From: UBA3941 sp002385665
Lineage (GTDB): Bacteria > Bacillota > Clostridia > Caldicoprobacterales > UBA3941
Assembly: GCA_050949255.1 (NCBI GenBank)
Contig: JBMNFJ010000014.1
Location: 1-23,966, forward strand
DNA length: 23,966 nucleotides
Direction of reading: 5' to 3'
In this document: positions 5,828 to 14,059 of the stretch, one piece after another
Layout of the letters: each line of letters starts with the position of its first letter
Position numbering within the stretch: the first letter of the stretch is position 1
Notes under the pieces: model-generated
What the model was told of the DNA's origin: nothing
The model's database searches: none
The model's input: only the letters and a program-made list of their open reading frames with translations
Made by a program: the position numbers and the translations under genes

Positions 5828-7216
5828 CTACTCTTTTACCCTTGACATCAATGTTACGCACTCAACATGCGCTGTCTGAGGGAACATGTCCACGGGCTGC
5901 ACCTTAACTACCCTGTACCCTCTCTCCGACAAATAGGCTAAATCTCTGGCCAGGGTAGCTGGGTTACAGGATACATAGACCATTCTTTCAGGCTGTGCTT
6001 GGATTATGGCTTCCAGCAGCTTTTCATCACAGCCCTTGCGTGGGGGATCTACCACAATAACATCAACTTTTAAGCCTTCGTCAATCATATCCTGGACCAC
6101 AAGCTCTGCCTGTCCCACTATAAACTCTACATTATGGATATCGTTTTCCAAAGCATTTATCCTTGCATCCTCTATAGCCTGGGGTACAACCTCTATCCCA
6201 TACACCTTTGCCGCCTTACGCGCCATGAAAAGGGAGATGGTCCCAATGCCGCAATATGCATCCAGAACTACTTCCCTTCCCGTAAGGCCTGCATAATCCA
6301 GCGCCTTATTGTAGAGTACAGCCGTCTGTATAGGGTTTACCTGAAAAAAGGAGAGGGGCGAAATCCTGAATTTCAGCCCATCAATGTAATCAACTATATG
6401 ATCCCTTCCCCATAGGACAATGTTTTCCTCACCCAATATCACATTGGTTTTTTTACTGTTAACGTTCTGGACAACGCTTACCAGGCCGGGGACATTATCC
6501 CTAAGCCTCTCTACCAGCCTATCCCCTTTGGGCAACCGGGTACCATTTGTCACGATAACCACCATTGCTTCTCCGCTTTCAAAACCAACCTTGCTTACCA
6601 GGTGGCGAAGGATACCCCTATGTGCCGTCTCATCATAAACAGGGATGTTAAACTCATTAATATATTCCCTAACCAGCTTAACTATGGTATCGTTGATGCT
6701 GTGTTGAATATGACAAGTATCTATATCGATAAGGTTATGGCTTCTGGGGGCATAAAAGCCAATAGCCGGCTTATCCCCCAGCATGCCAATAGGAAATTGC
6801 ATCTTGTTCCGGTAATGCCATGGCTCTTCCATGCCTATAGTGTCGTGGATTATGATATCTTCCAGATTTCCTATCCTTTCCAGGGCATCCTTAACAAGCT
6901 GCTTCTTAAATTCCAGTTGCAGCTCGTAGGACATATGCTGGAGCTGGCATCCGCCACATCTCTTCGCATATTGACATATGGGCTCAACCCGCTGGTCTGA
7001 AGGCTTCAATATGTCTATCAGCTTTCCATAGCCATATCTTTTCCCTACCTTGACCGCTTTTACTTTTACTCTTTCTCCGGGAAGAGCCCCGGTTACGAAC
7101 ATGGTAAATCCGTCTATCCTTCCTATGCCTTCGCCGTTAGAGCCTAAATTGTCTATGTCCATAATGTAGTCACGGTTCTTAATGACCGGAACTTCCTTCG
7201 ATTTCCTATTATTCAA
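5828..7216 (-). CDS. rlmD: 23S rRNA (uracil-C5)-methyltransferase, RlmD/RlmCD type
   Basis: A 462-residue RumA/TrmA-family enzyme that uses S-adenosylmethionine to make 5-methyluridine in 23S rRNA. In Firmicutes one enzyme of this type often modifies both U747 and U1939. An N-terminal TRAM domain (about 10-70) binds RNA. The cysteines of CQYAKRCGGCQ (about 82-92) with a later Cys fit the [4Fe-4S] site. DAYCGIGTISL is the SAM loop, VVDPPRKGC is motif IV, and SCNPATLARDL holds the catalytic Cys. The TTG at 7216 has AAGGAG nine bases upstream. It lies 36 bases after the Ntn hydrolase gene, probably in one transcript. Length is normal for the family. Confidence 0.95.
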   Translation of the reverse strand: MNNRKSKEVPVIKNRDYIMDIDNLGSNGEGIGRIDGFTMFVTGALPGERVKVKAVKVGKRYGYGKLIDILKPSDQRVEPICQYAKRCGGCQLQHMSYELQLEFKKQLVKDALERIGNLEDIIIHDTIGMEEPWHYRNKMQFPIGMLGDKPAIGFYAPRSHNLIDIDTCHIQHSINDTIVKLVREYINEFNIPVYDETAHRGILRHLVSKVGFESGEAMVVIVTNGTRLPKGDRLVERLRDNVPGLVSVVQNVNSKKTNVILGEENIVLWGRDHIVDYIDGLKFRISPLSFFQVNPIQTAVLYNKALDYAGLTGREVVLDAYCGIGTISLFMARKAAKVYGIEVVPQAIEDARINALENDIHNVEFIVGQAELVVQDMIDEGLKVDVIVVDPPRKGCDEKLLEAIIQAQPERMVYVSCNPATLARDLAYLSERGYRVVKVQPVDMFPQTAHVECVTLMSRVKE

Positions 7217-7252
7217 ACAGAATTACTCCTTCTTATTTTTTAGTAAGTTCTC

Positions 7253-8869
7253 TTACCAGACCGCTACCTGACCGTCTGTCCTGGGCTCGGTTGCGCCGCA
7301 CAAAACGCCCTCATCATTTCTCCAGATTATTTCTCCTCTACCAAAGGTTCCACTGCTTGCCCTAACCACAATGTCGTGACCTGCCCGCATCAGCTCTAAA
7401 GCCAACCTATTGTCGAAGCCATGCTCGACCTCTATGGTCTTACCACCGACCCATTGCCACCTCGGCCTGTCCAGGGCCTCCTGGGGGTTCATCATGTAGT
7501 CTATGGTATTAACCATAACCTGAAGATGGGCCTGGGGCTGCATAAATCCGCCCATTATTCCAAAGGGACCAACCGGTTTACCTCCCTTGGTCAGGAAGCC
7601 GGGGATAATGGTATGATAGGGTCGTTTGCAGCTTCCGACACAGTTGTCAGACTCCTCGTCCATGTTAAAGTTGGCTCCTCTATTATGGAGTGCAATCCCT
7701 GTGCCCGGCACAACAAGTCCCGAACCAAATCCCATGTAATTGCTTTGGATGAATGAAACCATATTTCCGTCCCCATCGGCAGTGCATAGATATACGGTTC
7801 CTCCCTTGGAGGGATTACCCGCTTCCGGCATAATAGCCTTATCCGTAATTAATGCCCTTCGCTCCCTGGCATATTCCTCAGAAAGCAGTTCTTCTGTTTT
7901 TACCCTCATAACCCTTGGCTCCGCTACATATTTTTGCACATCAACAAAGGCCAGCTTCAAAGCCTCTATCTGCAGATGGGTGCTGTTAAAGGAATCCCTG
8001 GGTCCAAGGTCCATCTCCTTTAAGATATTCAATGCCATCAGGGCAGTTATCCCGTGTCCGTTTGGGGGAATCTCATGTACCTGGTATCCTCTGTATTCCA
8101 CACTTATGGGCTCAACCCATTCCGGATAATAGTCTGCTAAATCCTCCTTGGATATGAATCCGCCGTACTCTTTAGAGAAGTCATCGATCCTCTGGGCCAG
8201 CTCCCCGCGATAGAAATCCTCCGCCATGGTTTCTGCGATCTTTCTTAGGGTTTTCCCATGGTCCTTTAGTGTGACATAGTCTCCGGGGCCAGGGCAAGCT
8301 CCCCCCGGTGCAAAGGTCTCAAACCAGGGTTCAAATTCCTTTCCCGTTTTCCTCAATTTATCGTAACCCCTGTATGATCCCTGCCAGGCTGCCCCAACTG
8401 TGGGTTGAAGAGTAAAACCTTCCTCTGCATACCTGATGGCAGGTTCCAATACCTCCTCAAAGGGCAGCTTCCCAAACCGCTTGGACAGTTCTGCCCAGGC
8501 CGCAGGTGCACCCGGGACGTTCACCGGAATGAAGCCGTGTTCGGGCATTTCAGTATATCCCCTTTCCCTCAATGCTTCCAGGCTTATTGACTTGGGTGAA
8601 GGCCCACTGCTGTTTAATCCATGAAGCTTGCCGCCCGTCCACACCAGAGCAAAGGCATCACCGCCTATTCCATTGGATGTAGGCTCTACAACTGTCAGGG
8701 TAACCGCAGTTGCTATGGCTGCATCAATGGCATTTCCACCTTTTTTTAGTATTTCCAATCCTGCCTGGGCTGCCAGTGGATTACCCGTGGCCACCATGCC
8801 CTTCTTACCATAGACAACATTCCTTCTGGATGGATAACTATAGGCCAACGAATCAAACTGAAATTTCAA
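7253..8869 (-). CDS. gamma-glutamyltransferase-family Ntn hydrolase, cytoplasmic
   Basis: A 538-residue member of the gamma-glutamyltransferase family, which cleaves itself into two subunits; the new N-terminal Thr attacks an amide. The likely nucleophile is Thr358 in KGGTVYLCTAD, giving a small subunit of about 180 residues. EPTSNGIGGDAF and the glycine-rich IMGGFMQPQAHLQ are family motifs. There is no signal peptide. The Arg of the usual D-F-R-E-T-A-P segment and the paired Ser of PLSSMSP, which bind gamma-glutamyl groups, are not seen; NSSGPSPKS and RPYHTIIP stand there. The substrate may therefore be another amide, as in oxamate amidohydrolase HpxW. I chose the TTG at 8869 (MKFQFDSLAYSYPSRRN) because AAGGGGG lies eight bases upstream. 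Confidence 0.88.
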   Translation of the reverse strand: MKFQFDSLAYSYPSRRNVVYGKKGMVATGNPLAAQAGLEILKKGGNAIDAAIATAVTLTVVEPTSNGIGGDAFALVWTGGKLHGLNSSGPSPKSISLEALRERGYTEMPEHGFIPVNVPGAPAAWAELSKRFGKLPFEEVLEPAIRYAEEGFTLQPTVGAAWQGSYRGYDKLRKTGKEFEPWFETFAPGGACPGPGDYVTLKDHGKTLRKIAETMAEDFYRGELAQRIDDFSKEYGGFISKEDLADYYPEWVEPISVEYRGYQVHEIPPNGHGITALMALNILKEMDLGPRDSFNSTHLQIEALKLAFVDVQKYVAEPRVMRVKTEELLSEEYARERRALITDKAIMPEAGNPSKGGTVYLCTADGDGNMVSFIQSNYMGFGSGLVVPGTGIALHNRGANFNMDEESDNCVGSCKRPYHTIIPGFLTKGGKPVGPFGIMGGFMQPQAHLQVMVNTIDYMMNPQEALDRPRWQWVGGKTIEVEHGFDNRLALELMRAGHDIVVRASSGTFGRGEIIWRNDEGVLCGATEPRTDGQVAVW

Positions 8870-8895
8870 ATCCCATTCCCCCTTTGCATTTGTAA

Positions 8896-9105
8896 CCCTT
8901 TTTACTGCCCCACACTCTCGCAGAATCAACCGGTGCTTCTAATGCCATTGTACTAACCGCCGCATTAAATGGCAAGAACATTATCATGAAAGACCTTACG
9001 GGGCCTCTATCGTTGATTATATTCCTTTTCGATGGTAGAATTAAAACCGCTAAACATATGACCAGATATGAAATTAGAAATGGGGACAAGATACTTGAAG
9101 ACTAA
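8896..9105 (+). pseudogene. 3' fragment of an unidentified gene before azlC
   Basis: The plus strand is open from just after a TAA at 8893 to a TAA at 9103-9105 and encodes about 69 residues without a usable start or ribosome site. The end looks like real protein: NAIVLTAALNGKNIIMKDL, then SLIIFLFDGRIKTAKHMTRY and EIRNGDKILED. The stop lies eight bases past the alternative azlC start TTG at 9095, the arrangement of a gene coupled to azlC. I read it as the tail of a gene whose front was lost, with the promoter of the minus-strand hydrolase now inside it. I do not recognise the family. Confidence 0.35.
8947..8975 (-). promoter_or_regulatory. promoter of the Ntn hydrolase-rlmD unit
   Basis: On the minus strand TTGCCA (8975-8970), 17 bases, then TACAAT (8952-8947). 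Transcription would begin near 8940, giving a leader of about 70 bases before the TTG at 8869. This supports the shorter start of the hydrolase. Confidence 0.55.
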
Positions 9106-9808
9106 GAAACAGGTTTTAAGGCAGGCCTTTAAGGCAGCCTTTCCAAACACCATACCTATTTTTGCGGGGTTTACCTTTTTAGGGATGGCCTATGGCATAT
9201 ACATGAACGCTATGGGTTTTAGCTTTCTATACCCTATGTTGATGAGCCTTACCATCCTGGCCGGATCCATCGAGTTTGTTACTGTGGGTTTGTTGTTGGA
9301 ACCCTTTGATCCCCTGAGGGCTTTCTTTATGGCCTTGACCATCAATGCACGCCACCTCTTCTATGGAATATCCATGCTGGAGAAATATCGGGTTCCGGGG
9401 ATTAAGAGGTTTTATCTAATCTTTGGTATGTGTGATGAATCCTTTTCCGTAAACTATATGGCTGATATACCTGAGGGTGTGGATAAGGGCTGGTTCCAAT
9501 TCTTTGTCACTGCCCTCAATCACAGCTATTGGGTTTTGGGCGCAACCTTAGGCGGCTTATTGGGACAAGTAATAGAATTCAATACAAAAGGGCTTGAATT
9601 CATTATGACAGCCTTGTTTATAGTCCTCTTTTTAAATCAGTGGATGAAAGAAGAAAGCCATCATAGTTCCTTAATCGGACTTACGGTCTCTGCAATCTGT
9701 CTCATACTTTTTGGAAGCGATGGATTTATCATCCCCGCTATGGTTCTCATATTGTTAATCCTGACCATTTTTAGGAAAGCTTTTGCAAAGGCAGGTGTTG
9801 TAAGATGA
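9068..9808 (+). CDS. azlC: AzlC-family branched-chain amino acid exporter subunit
   Basis: A 246-residue membrane protein of the AzlC family, the large subunit of a two-part exporter for branched-chain amino acids and analogues (in B. subtilis AzlCD gives 4-azaleucine resistance). Hydrophobic segments lie at about 25-55, 60-85, 145-170, 180-200 and 205-240. Family patterns such as GSIEFVTVGLL, INARHLFYG and DESFSVNY are present. The ATG at 9068 has no clear ribosome site; the TTG at 9095 (protein KTKKQVLRQAFKAAF) has GGGG nine bases upstream and may be the real start. Its stop overlaps the azlD start in ATGA. Confidence 0.9.
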   Translation: MKLEMGTRYLKTKKQVLRQAFKAAFPNTIPIFAGFTFLGMAYGIYMNAMGFSFLYPMLMSLTILAGSIEFVTVGLLLEPFDPLRAFFMALTINARHLFYGISMLEKYRVPGIKRFYLIFGMCDESFSVNYMADIPEGVDKGWFQFFVTALNHSYWVLGATLGGLLGQVIEFNTKGLEFIMTALFIVLFLNQWMKEESHHSSLIGLTVSAICLILFGSDGFIIPAMVLILLILTIFRKAFAKAGVVR

Positions 9809-10137
9809 CCATGAATGTCACCCAGCATATAATAACCATCCTGGCGGTGATTCTGGGGACTATGGCCACACGTTTTCTCCCCTTCATTCTGTTTCCTGCC
9901 GATAAGTCCACACCCAAATATGTGGAATACCTGGGAAAGGTGCTGCCGGCAGCGGTTCTGGCCCTCCTGGTAGTATATAGCCTAAAGGATGTTGAGATCC
10001 TCACAGGGAACCACGGGATACCGGAATTAATCGCCATAGCTGTAGTAGTAGCCCTTCACCTTTGGAAAAAGCAAATGCTCCTTTCCATAGCGGGAGGAAC
10101 CATTACCTATATGCTATTGGTACAATTCATATTCTAA
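9805..10137 (+). CDS. azlD: AzlD-family branched-chain amino acid exporter subunit
   Basis: A 110-residue membrane protein, the small partner of AzlC. There are four hydrophobic stretches (about 8-28, 43-62, 70-88 and 92-110), and the family pattern TRFLPFILF near the N-terminus followed by KYVEYLGKVLPAAV. The ATG overlaps the azlC stop by four bases (ATGA), so the two are translated together in equal amounts, as expected for a two-part exporter. No terminator is obvious in the 160 bases that follow. Confidence 0.92.
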   Translation: MTMNVTQHIITILAVILGTMATRFLPFILFPADKSTPKYVEYLGKVLPAAVLALLVVYSLKDVEILTGNHGIPELIAIAVVVALHLWKKQMLLSIAGGTITYMLLVQFIF

Positions 10138-10215
10138 TTGTCACTAACACAAGGCATTTATTATACATCACATTAATATTTATACAGTTTGTCCGTATAT
10201 TTATTAAAATATGTC

Positions 10216-10244
10216 TTTACACTTCCCTTTTCTTGATATAAAAT
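10216..10244 (+). promoter_or_regulatory. promoter of the cDPGS-family gene
   Basis: TTTACA (10216-10221), 17 bases, then TAAAAT (10239-10244). Transcription would start near 10251, giving a leader of about 47 bases. The 10138-10215 stretch before it holds no gene. Confidence 0.55.
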
Positions 10245-10297
10245 AGTTGTTATGAAAGCTTCTAAATTAGAAATTTATTTTTGTGGGAGTGAAATAG

Positions 10298-11635
10298 ATG
10301 AACAAAAAAAATGTAATAATTATAGGTGCGGCAGGTCGGGATTTTCACAATTTCAACACCTACTACCGCGATAATGACAACTACAATGTCGTAGCTTTTA
10401 CCGCAGCTCAAATTCCGGATATAGATGACAGGTTGTACCCCGGTGAATTGGCGGGGCATCTGTATCCCCAGGGTATACCTATATATTCCCAGGACAGGTT
10501 GCCTGAGCTTATCCAGGAACTCGATGTGGACGAATGCGTATTTGCATACAGCGATGTATCCTATGAAGAGGTTATGAGCATAGGGGCAATTGTCAACGCA
10601 GCCGGTGCCGATTTCCGGCTCCTTGGCCCAAAGAGTACTATGCTAAAGAGCACTAAACCGGTTATATCCGTTTGTTCTATCAGGACAGGCTGCGGAAAGA
10701 GCCAGACATCCAGAAAGGTAATCGAGCTGTTGATGGAGTCCGGCCTGAAGGTTGTGGCCGTAAGGCACCCAATGCCCTACGGTGACCTGGCAGCCCAAAA
10801 AGTCCAAAGGTTTGCCACACTGGACGACTTAAAGAAACACAAGTGTACCATAGAGGAGATGGAAGAATACGAGCCTCATATAGAGCGAGGGAACATCATC
10901 TATGCCGGTGTCGATTATGAAGAGATCCTAAGGGCGGCTGAGAATGACCCCGACGGCTGTGATGTCATCCTTTGGGATGGGGGTAATAACGACTTCTCCT
11001 TCTATGAGCCGGATCTGACCATTACAGTATTGGATCCTCACAGGCCAGGTCATGAGCTTAGCTATTATCCAGGGGAAGTGAACCTTAGAACCGCTGATGT
11101 GGCAATCATAAATAAAGTTGACAGCGCCGATAAGGAAGCGGTCCATGAAGTGGAGAAGAACATTAAAAAGGTCAACCCAAAGGCCACAATAATCAAGGCG
11201 GAATCCAAAATAACCGTAGGAGACCCCGATATCATTAAGGATAAGCGGGTTTTGATCGTGGAGGATGGGCCTACCCTCACCCATGGTGGAATGGATATCG
11301 GTGCCGGAACGGTTGCAGCTGAAAGGTTCGGTGCAAAGGAGGCCGTGGATCCTCGTCCCTTTATTGTGGGAACCCTGAAGAAGACCTTCGAGACCTATAA
11401 AAACATAGGTATGCTCCTTCCCGCCATGGGCTACGGTGAACAACAGCTTAAGGATCTTGAGGAAACCATCAACAATACAGACTGCGATTCTGTAATTATT
11501 GGAACCCCCATCGATCTATCCAGGGTTATAAACATCAATAAGCCCTATACCAGGGTATATTATGAACTCAATGAAATTGATAAGCCCGATCTAAAGGCGA
11601 TACTTAAAGATTTTATCGATAGTTGCCTAAAATAA
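10298..11635 (+). CDS. cyclic 2,3-diphosphoglycerate synthetase-family P-loop protein
   Basis: A 445-residue cytoplasmic protein matching the COG2403 family. The founding member, cyclic 2,3-diphosphoglycerate synthetase of methanogens (about 460 residues), uses ATP to close 2,3-bisphosphoglycerate into a thermoprotective ring. Here an N-terminal Rossmann-like part opens VIIIGAAGRDFHNFNTYYRD. A P-loop lies at 131-136 (SIRTGCGKSQTSRK), and the later segments VILWDGGNNDFSFYEPDLT and AIINKVDSADKEA (an NKVD-type nucleotide motif) also suggest a GTPase-like domain. Bacterial members have no settled role. The ATG has GGAG eight bases upstream and a good promoter. It is probably a single-gene unit. 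Confidence 0.8.
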   Translation: MNKKNVIIIGAAGRDFHNFNTYYRDNDNYNVVAFTAAQIPDIDDRLYPGELAGHLYPQGIPIYSQDRLPELIQELDVDECVFAYSDVSYEEVMSIGAIVNAAGADFRLLGPKSTMLKSTKPVISVCSIRTGCGKSQTSRKVIELLMESGLKVVAVRHPMPYGDLAAQKVQRFATLDDLKKHKCTIEEMEEYEPHIERGNIIYAGVDYEEILRAAENDPDGCDVILWDGGNNDFSFYEPDLTITVLDPHRPGHELSYYPGEVNLRTADVAIINKVDSADKEAVHEVEKNIKKVNPKATIIKAESKITVGDPDIIKDKRVLIVEDGPTLTHGGMDIGAGTVAAERFGAKEAVDPRPFIVGTLKKTFETYKNIGMLLPAMGYGEQQLKDLEETINNTDCDSVIIGTPIDLSRVININKPYTRVYYELNEIDKPDLKAILKDFIDSCLK

Positions 11636-11684
11636 CCCATTGTGCTGGTTTAAAGCATACATGATACCTAATTATAAATAATTG

Positions 11685-11713
11685 TTGAATATTTAAAGGT
11701 TTTATGGTATCTT
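11685..11713 (+). promoter_or_regulatory. promoter of the aspS-gatCAB T-box leader
   Basis: TTGAAT (11685-11690), 17 bases, then TATCTT (11708-11713). It lies just upstream of the T-box leader, so transcription would begin near 11720. Confidence 0.5.
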
Positions 11714-11719
11714 AGAGTC

Positions 11720-11945
11720 GTTATCGGAATACGGATGAAGACCTCTTCTTCGTGGAAACCCTAACAGAGATTCAGCGCCGTGGCTGTAAGCGCTGATTAG
11801 GGGAGTAGTAGAATGAGCAACACTTCATCTATATAAAAGTTAATCACGGCTTTATATAAATGAGTTGGGCGCTTATGCGTCAATGTGGGTGGCACCGCGG
11901 GAAGTCATCTCGTCCCTCAAAGCGAAATCGTTTTGAGGGCTTTCT
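11720..11945 (+). promoter_or_regulatory. T-box riboswitch controlling aspS-gatCAB
   Basis: The leader carries the T-box core TGGGTGGCACCGCGGG at 11886-11901, followed by a terminator. Stem I closes with GATGAAG (11734-11740) against CTTCATC (11823-11829). It continues with CCCTAA/TTAGGG (11759-11764 with 11797-11802), an AGAGA bulge at 11766-11770, and TCAGCGC/GCGCTGA around the distal loop. Uncharged tRNA pairing with the specifier and the T-box bulge would favour antitermination. The codon AAC at 11819-11821, followed by A and the closing helix, is the best specifier candidate. It would sense tRNA-Asn, which fits the operon, but I could not fold the specifier loop with certainty. Confidence 0.9.
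11914..11945 (+). terminator. T-box terminator hairpin
   Basis: CCCTCAAA (11914-11921) pairs with TTTGAGGG (11932-11939), followed by CTTTCTATT. It is the off-state of the T-box; the 5' arm region would instead pair with the T-box core when uncharged tRNA is bound. Confidence 0.85.
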
Positions 11946-11981
11946 ATTATAAGGAAGTATTATTATGCAGGAGGAATTGAT

Positions 11982-13721
11982 TTGGAGAGGTATAGGACAC
12001 ATAATTGTGGAGAATTGAGAAAAAGTAATGTGGATGAACGAGTACGATTAGCCGGATGGGTCAATAGCATACGGGATCATGGCGGCGTTATATTTATCGA
12101 TTTAAGGGATCATTATGGCATAACCCAGATAGTCACCGATGATGATTCCCTGGTGAAGGGAATTGGCCGGGAGTATGTAATCTCCGTTGAAGGTATATTG
12201 CGCCAAAGATCTGAGGATACCGTAAACCCCAAGATAGCCACTGGAGAAGTTGAAGTGAAGATAGACAGCCTTACCGTGCTGAGCACTTCGCTCTCACAGT
12301 TGCCCTTTGAAATCGGGGAATCAACCATGACCCGCGAAGATATCCGACTAAAGTATCGGTTTTTGGATCTGCGGAACCCCTCTGTTCATAAGAATATCGT
12401 CATGCGCTCCCAAATAATCAGCCACTTAAGAAGAAAGATGGAGGAGCTGGGGTTCATTGAAATTCAAACGCCGATACTGACATCGTCTTCTCCTGAGGGA
12501 GCCAGAGATTATCTGGTGCCCAGCAGAAAACACCACGGAAAATTCTATGCCCTGCCACAAGCTCCCCAGATCTTCAAACAGCTCCTGATGGCATCAGGCT
12601 TTGATAAGTACTTCCAAATCGCGCCCTGTTTCCGGGATGAGGACTCGAGGGCTGATCGCTCCCCGGGTGAATTCTATCAACTGGATTTTGAAATGGCCTT
12701 TGCCACCCAGGAGGATGTTTTTAGGGTAGCGGAAGAAGTACTATATGATACCTTCTCTAAATTCTCAGATAAAAGGGTCAGTCCCCCGCCCTTTAAGCGC
12801 ATTCCCTATGCCGAGTGCATGCTCAAGTACGGTACTGATAAGCCGGATCTGCGGAACCCCTTGATTATACGGGATCTGACAGATTTCTTTAGAGACGTGG
12901 ACTTTGCGCCCTTTAAAAACAGGCCTGTCAGGGGTATCGTTGTTCCAAACTGTGCTTCCATGTCCAGATCCTTCTTTGAAAGGATGCTAGACTTTGCCAT
13001 GGGAATCGGGATGAAGGGTCTGGGATATATTTCGGTATTGTCAGGTATGGAACTAAAGGGCCCCATCGTGAAATTTCTTTCTGTAGAAAAACAGCAAATT
13101 TTAATTGATCTCCTGGGACTTAAGGAAGATGACACCCTGTTCTTTATCTGTGATACCCCTAAAATGGTGGATAAGTTGGCAGGACAGATTCGAACGGAAT
13201 TGGGCGAGCGCCTTGACATCATAGACCGTAACTCCTATGAGATGTGCTTTATTACGGATTATCCCATGTACGGCATAAACGAAGACACAGGCGCCATTGA
13301 ATTTACCCACAATCCATTCTCCATGCCCCAGGGTGAAATGCAGGCCCTGAACGAAATGGATCCGCTGGACATCAAGGCCTACCAATACGATATCGTCTGC
13401 AACGGGGTTGAGCTTTCTTCCGGTGCGGTAAGAAATCATCGTCCCGATATTATGGTAAAGGCGTTTGAAATAGCGGGTTATACCGAGGAAGACATTAAGA
13501 ATAAGTTCCCGGCCCTTTATACTGCCTTTCACTATGGCGCCCCGCCCCATGCGGGTATGGCTCCGGGTATTGATAGAATGGTTATGCTCCTTACAGGACA
13601 GGAGAATATTCGGGAAGTCATAGCCTTCCCCATGAATGCCAATGCGGAGGATTTGCTCATGGGAGCACCCGGTCCGGTTAGTGAAACACAGCTTCGGGAA
13701 GTCCATATAAGGATTAGATAA
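11982..13721 (+). CDS. aspS: aspartyl-tRNA synthetase, probably non-discriminating
   Basis: A 579-residue class IIb synthetase of bacterial type that charges tRNA-Asp, and probably tRNA-Asn, with aspartate. It has an N-terminal OB-fold anticodon domain (about 1-105), motif 2 at 217-239 (FRDEDSRADRSPGEFYQLDF), the bacterial GAD insertion (about 290-420) and motif 3 at 529-532 (GIDR). Residues 31-35 are RDHGG. A His at this place is reported for AspRS enzymes that also accept tRNA-Asn, where discriminating enzymes have Leu. The operon partners gatCAB agree, because they convert Asp-tRNA(Asn) to Asn-tRNA(Asn). The TTG at 11982 has AGGAGG seven bases upstream. Expression depends on the T-box. Confidence 0.96.
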   Translation: MERYRTHNCGELRKSNVDERVRLAGWVNSIRDHGGVIFIDLRDHYGITQIVTDDDSLVKGIGREYVISVEGILRQRSEDTVNPKIATGEVEVKIDSLTVLSTSLSQLPFEIGESTMTREDIRLKYRFLDLRNPSVHKNIVMRSQIISHLRRKMEELGFIEIQTPILTSSSPEGARDYLVPSRKHHGKFYALPQAPQIFKQLLMASGFDKYFQIAPCFRDEDSRADRSPGEFYQLDFEMAFATQEDVFRVAEEVLYDTFSKFSDKRVSPPPFKRIPYAECMLKYGTDKPDLRNPLIIRDLTDFFRDVDFAPFKNRPVRGIVVPNCASMSRSFFERMLDFAMGIGMKGLGYISVLSGMELKGPIVKFLSVEKQQILIDLLGLKEDDTLFFICDTPKMVDKLAGQIRTELGERLDIIDRNSYEMCFITDYPMYGINEDTGAIEFTHNPFSMPQGEMQALNEMDPLDIKAYQYDIVCNGVELSSGAVRNHRPDIMVKAFEIAGYTEEDIKNKFPALYTAFHYGAPPHAGMAPGIDRMVMLLTGQENIREVIAFPMNANAEDLLMGAPGPVSETQLREVHIRIR

Positions 13722-13771
13722 GGGATTTTAGTGGATGTGATTGTGTTGCCAGACAGAAAGGAGCTGAGATT

Positions 13772-14047
13772 ATGCCGAATATAGAGGATTATGAAGCCAT
13801 GACCAAGATTTCCTTAAGTGAAGATGAGAAGACAATAGTATCGGGCTACATGAATATGCTGCTGGACAGCTTTAAAAAGCTGGAGGATACGGATGTTTCA
13901 GGGGTGGTGCCCCTTATAAGTGTGCTGGATGTAAAAAGTCCTATGCGGGACGACGTTGCCATCAAGACCATATCGCGGGAAGAGCTCCTGTCAAACGCCC
14001 CTGAACAACATGACGGCTACTTCCAAGTTCCAAGAACCGTTGATTAA
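13772..14047 (+). CDS. gatC: Asp-tRNA(Asn)/Glu-tRNA(Gln) amidotransferase subunit C
   Basis: A 91-residue GatC, the small linker subunit that wraps GatA and GatB and stabilises the amidotransferase. The N-terminal helical part opens EDYEAMTKISLSEDEK, and the C-terminal tail has the family ending RDDVAIKTISREELLSNAP then GYFQVPRTVD. Length is normal. AAGGAG lies about eight bases before the ATG. It starts 50 bases after aspS and is followed by the gatA-like gene after 12 bases. Because GatC holds the other two subunits together, its normal form suggests that a GatABC-like complex still forms. Confidence 0.92.
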   Translation: MPNIEDYEAMTKISLSEDEKTIVSGYMNMLLDSFKKLEDTDVSGVVPLISVLDVKSPMRDDVAIKTISREELLSNAPEQHDGYFQVPRTVD

Positions 14048-14059
14048 AGGAGGGATAAT

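Noticed and set aside
8853..9089. Minus-strand 78-codon frame between the Ntn hydrolase and azlC
   Set aside because: It overlaps the hydrolase start and promoter and has no ribosome site; the plus-strand fragment in the same place looks more like protein.
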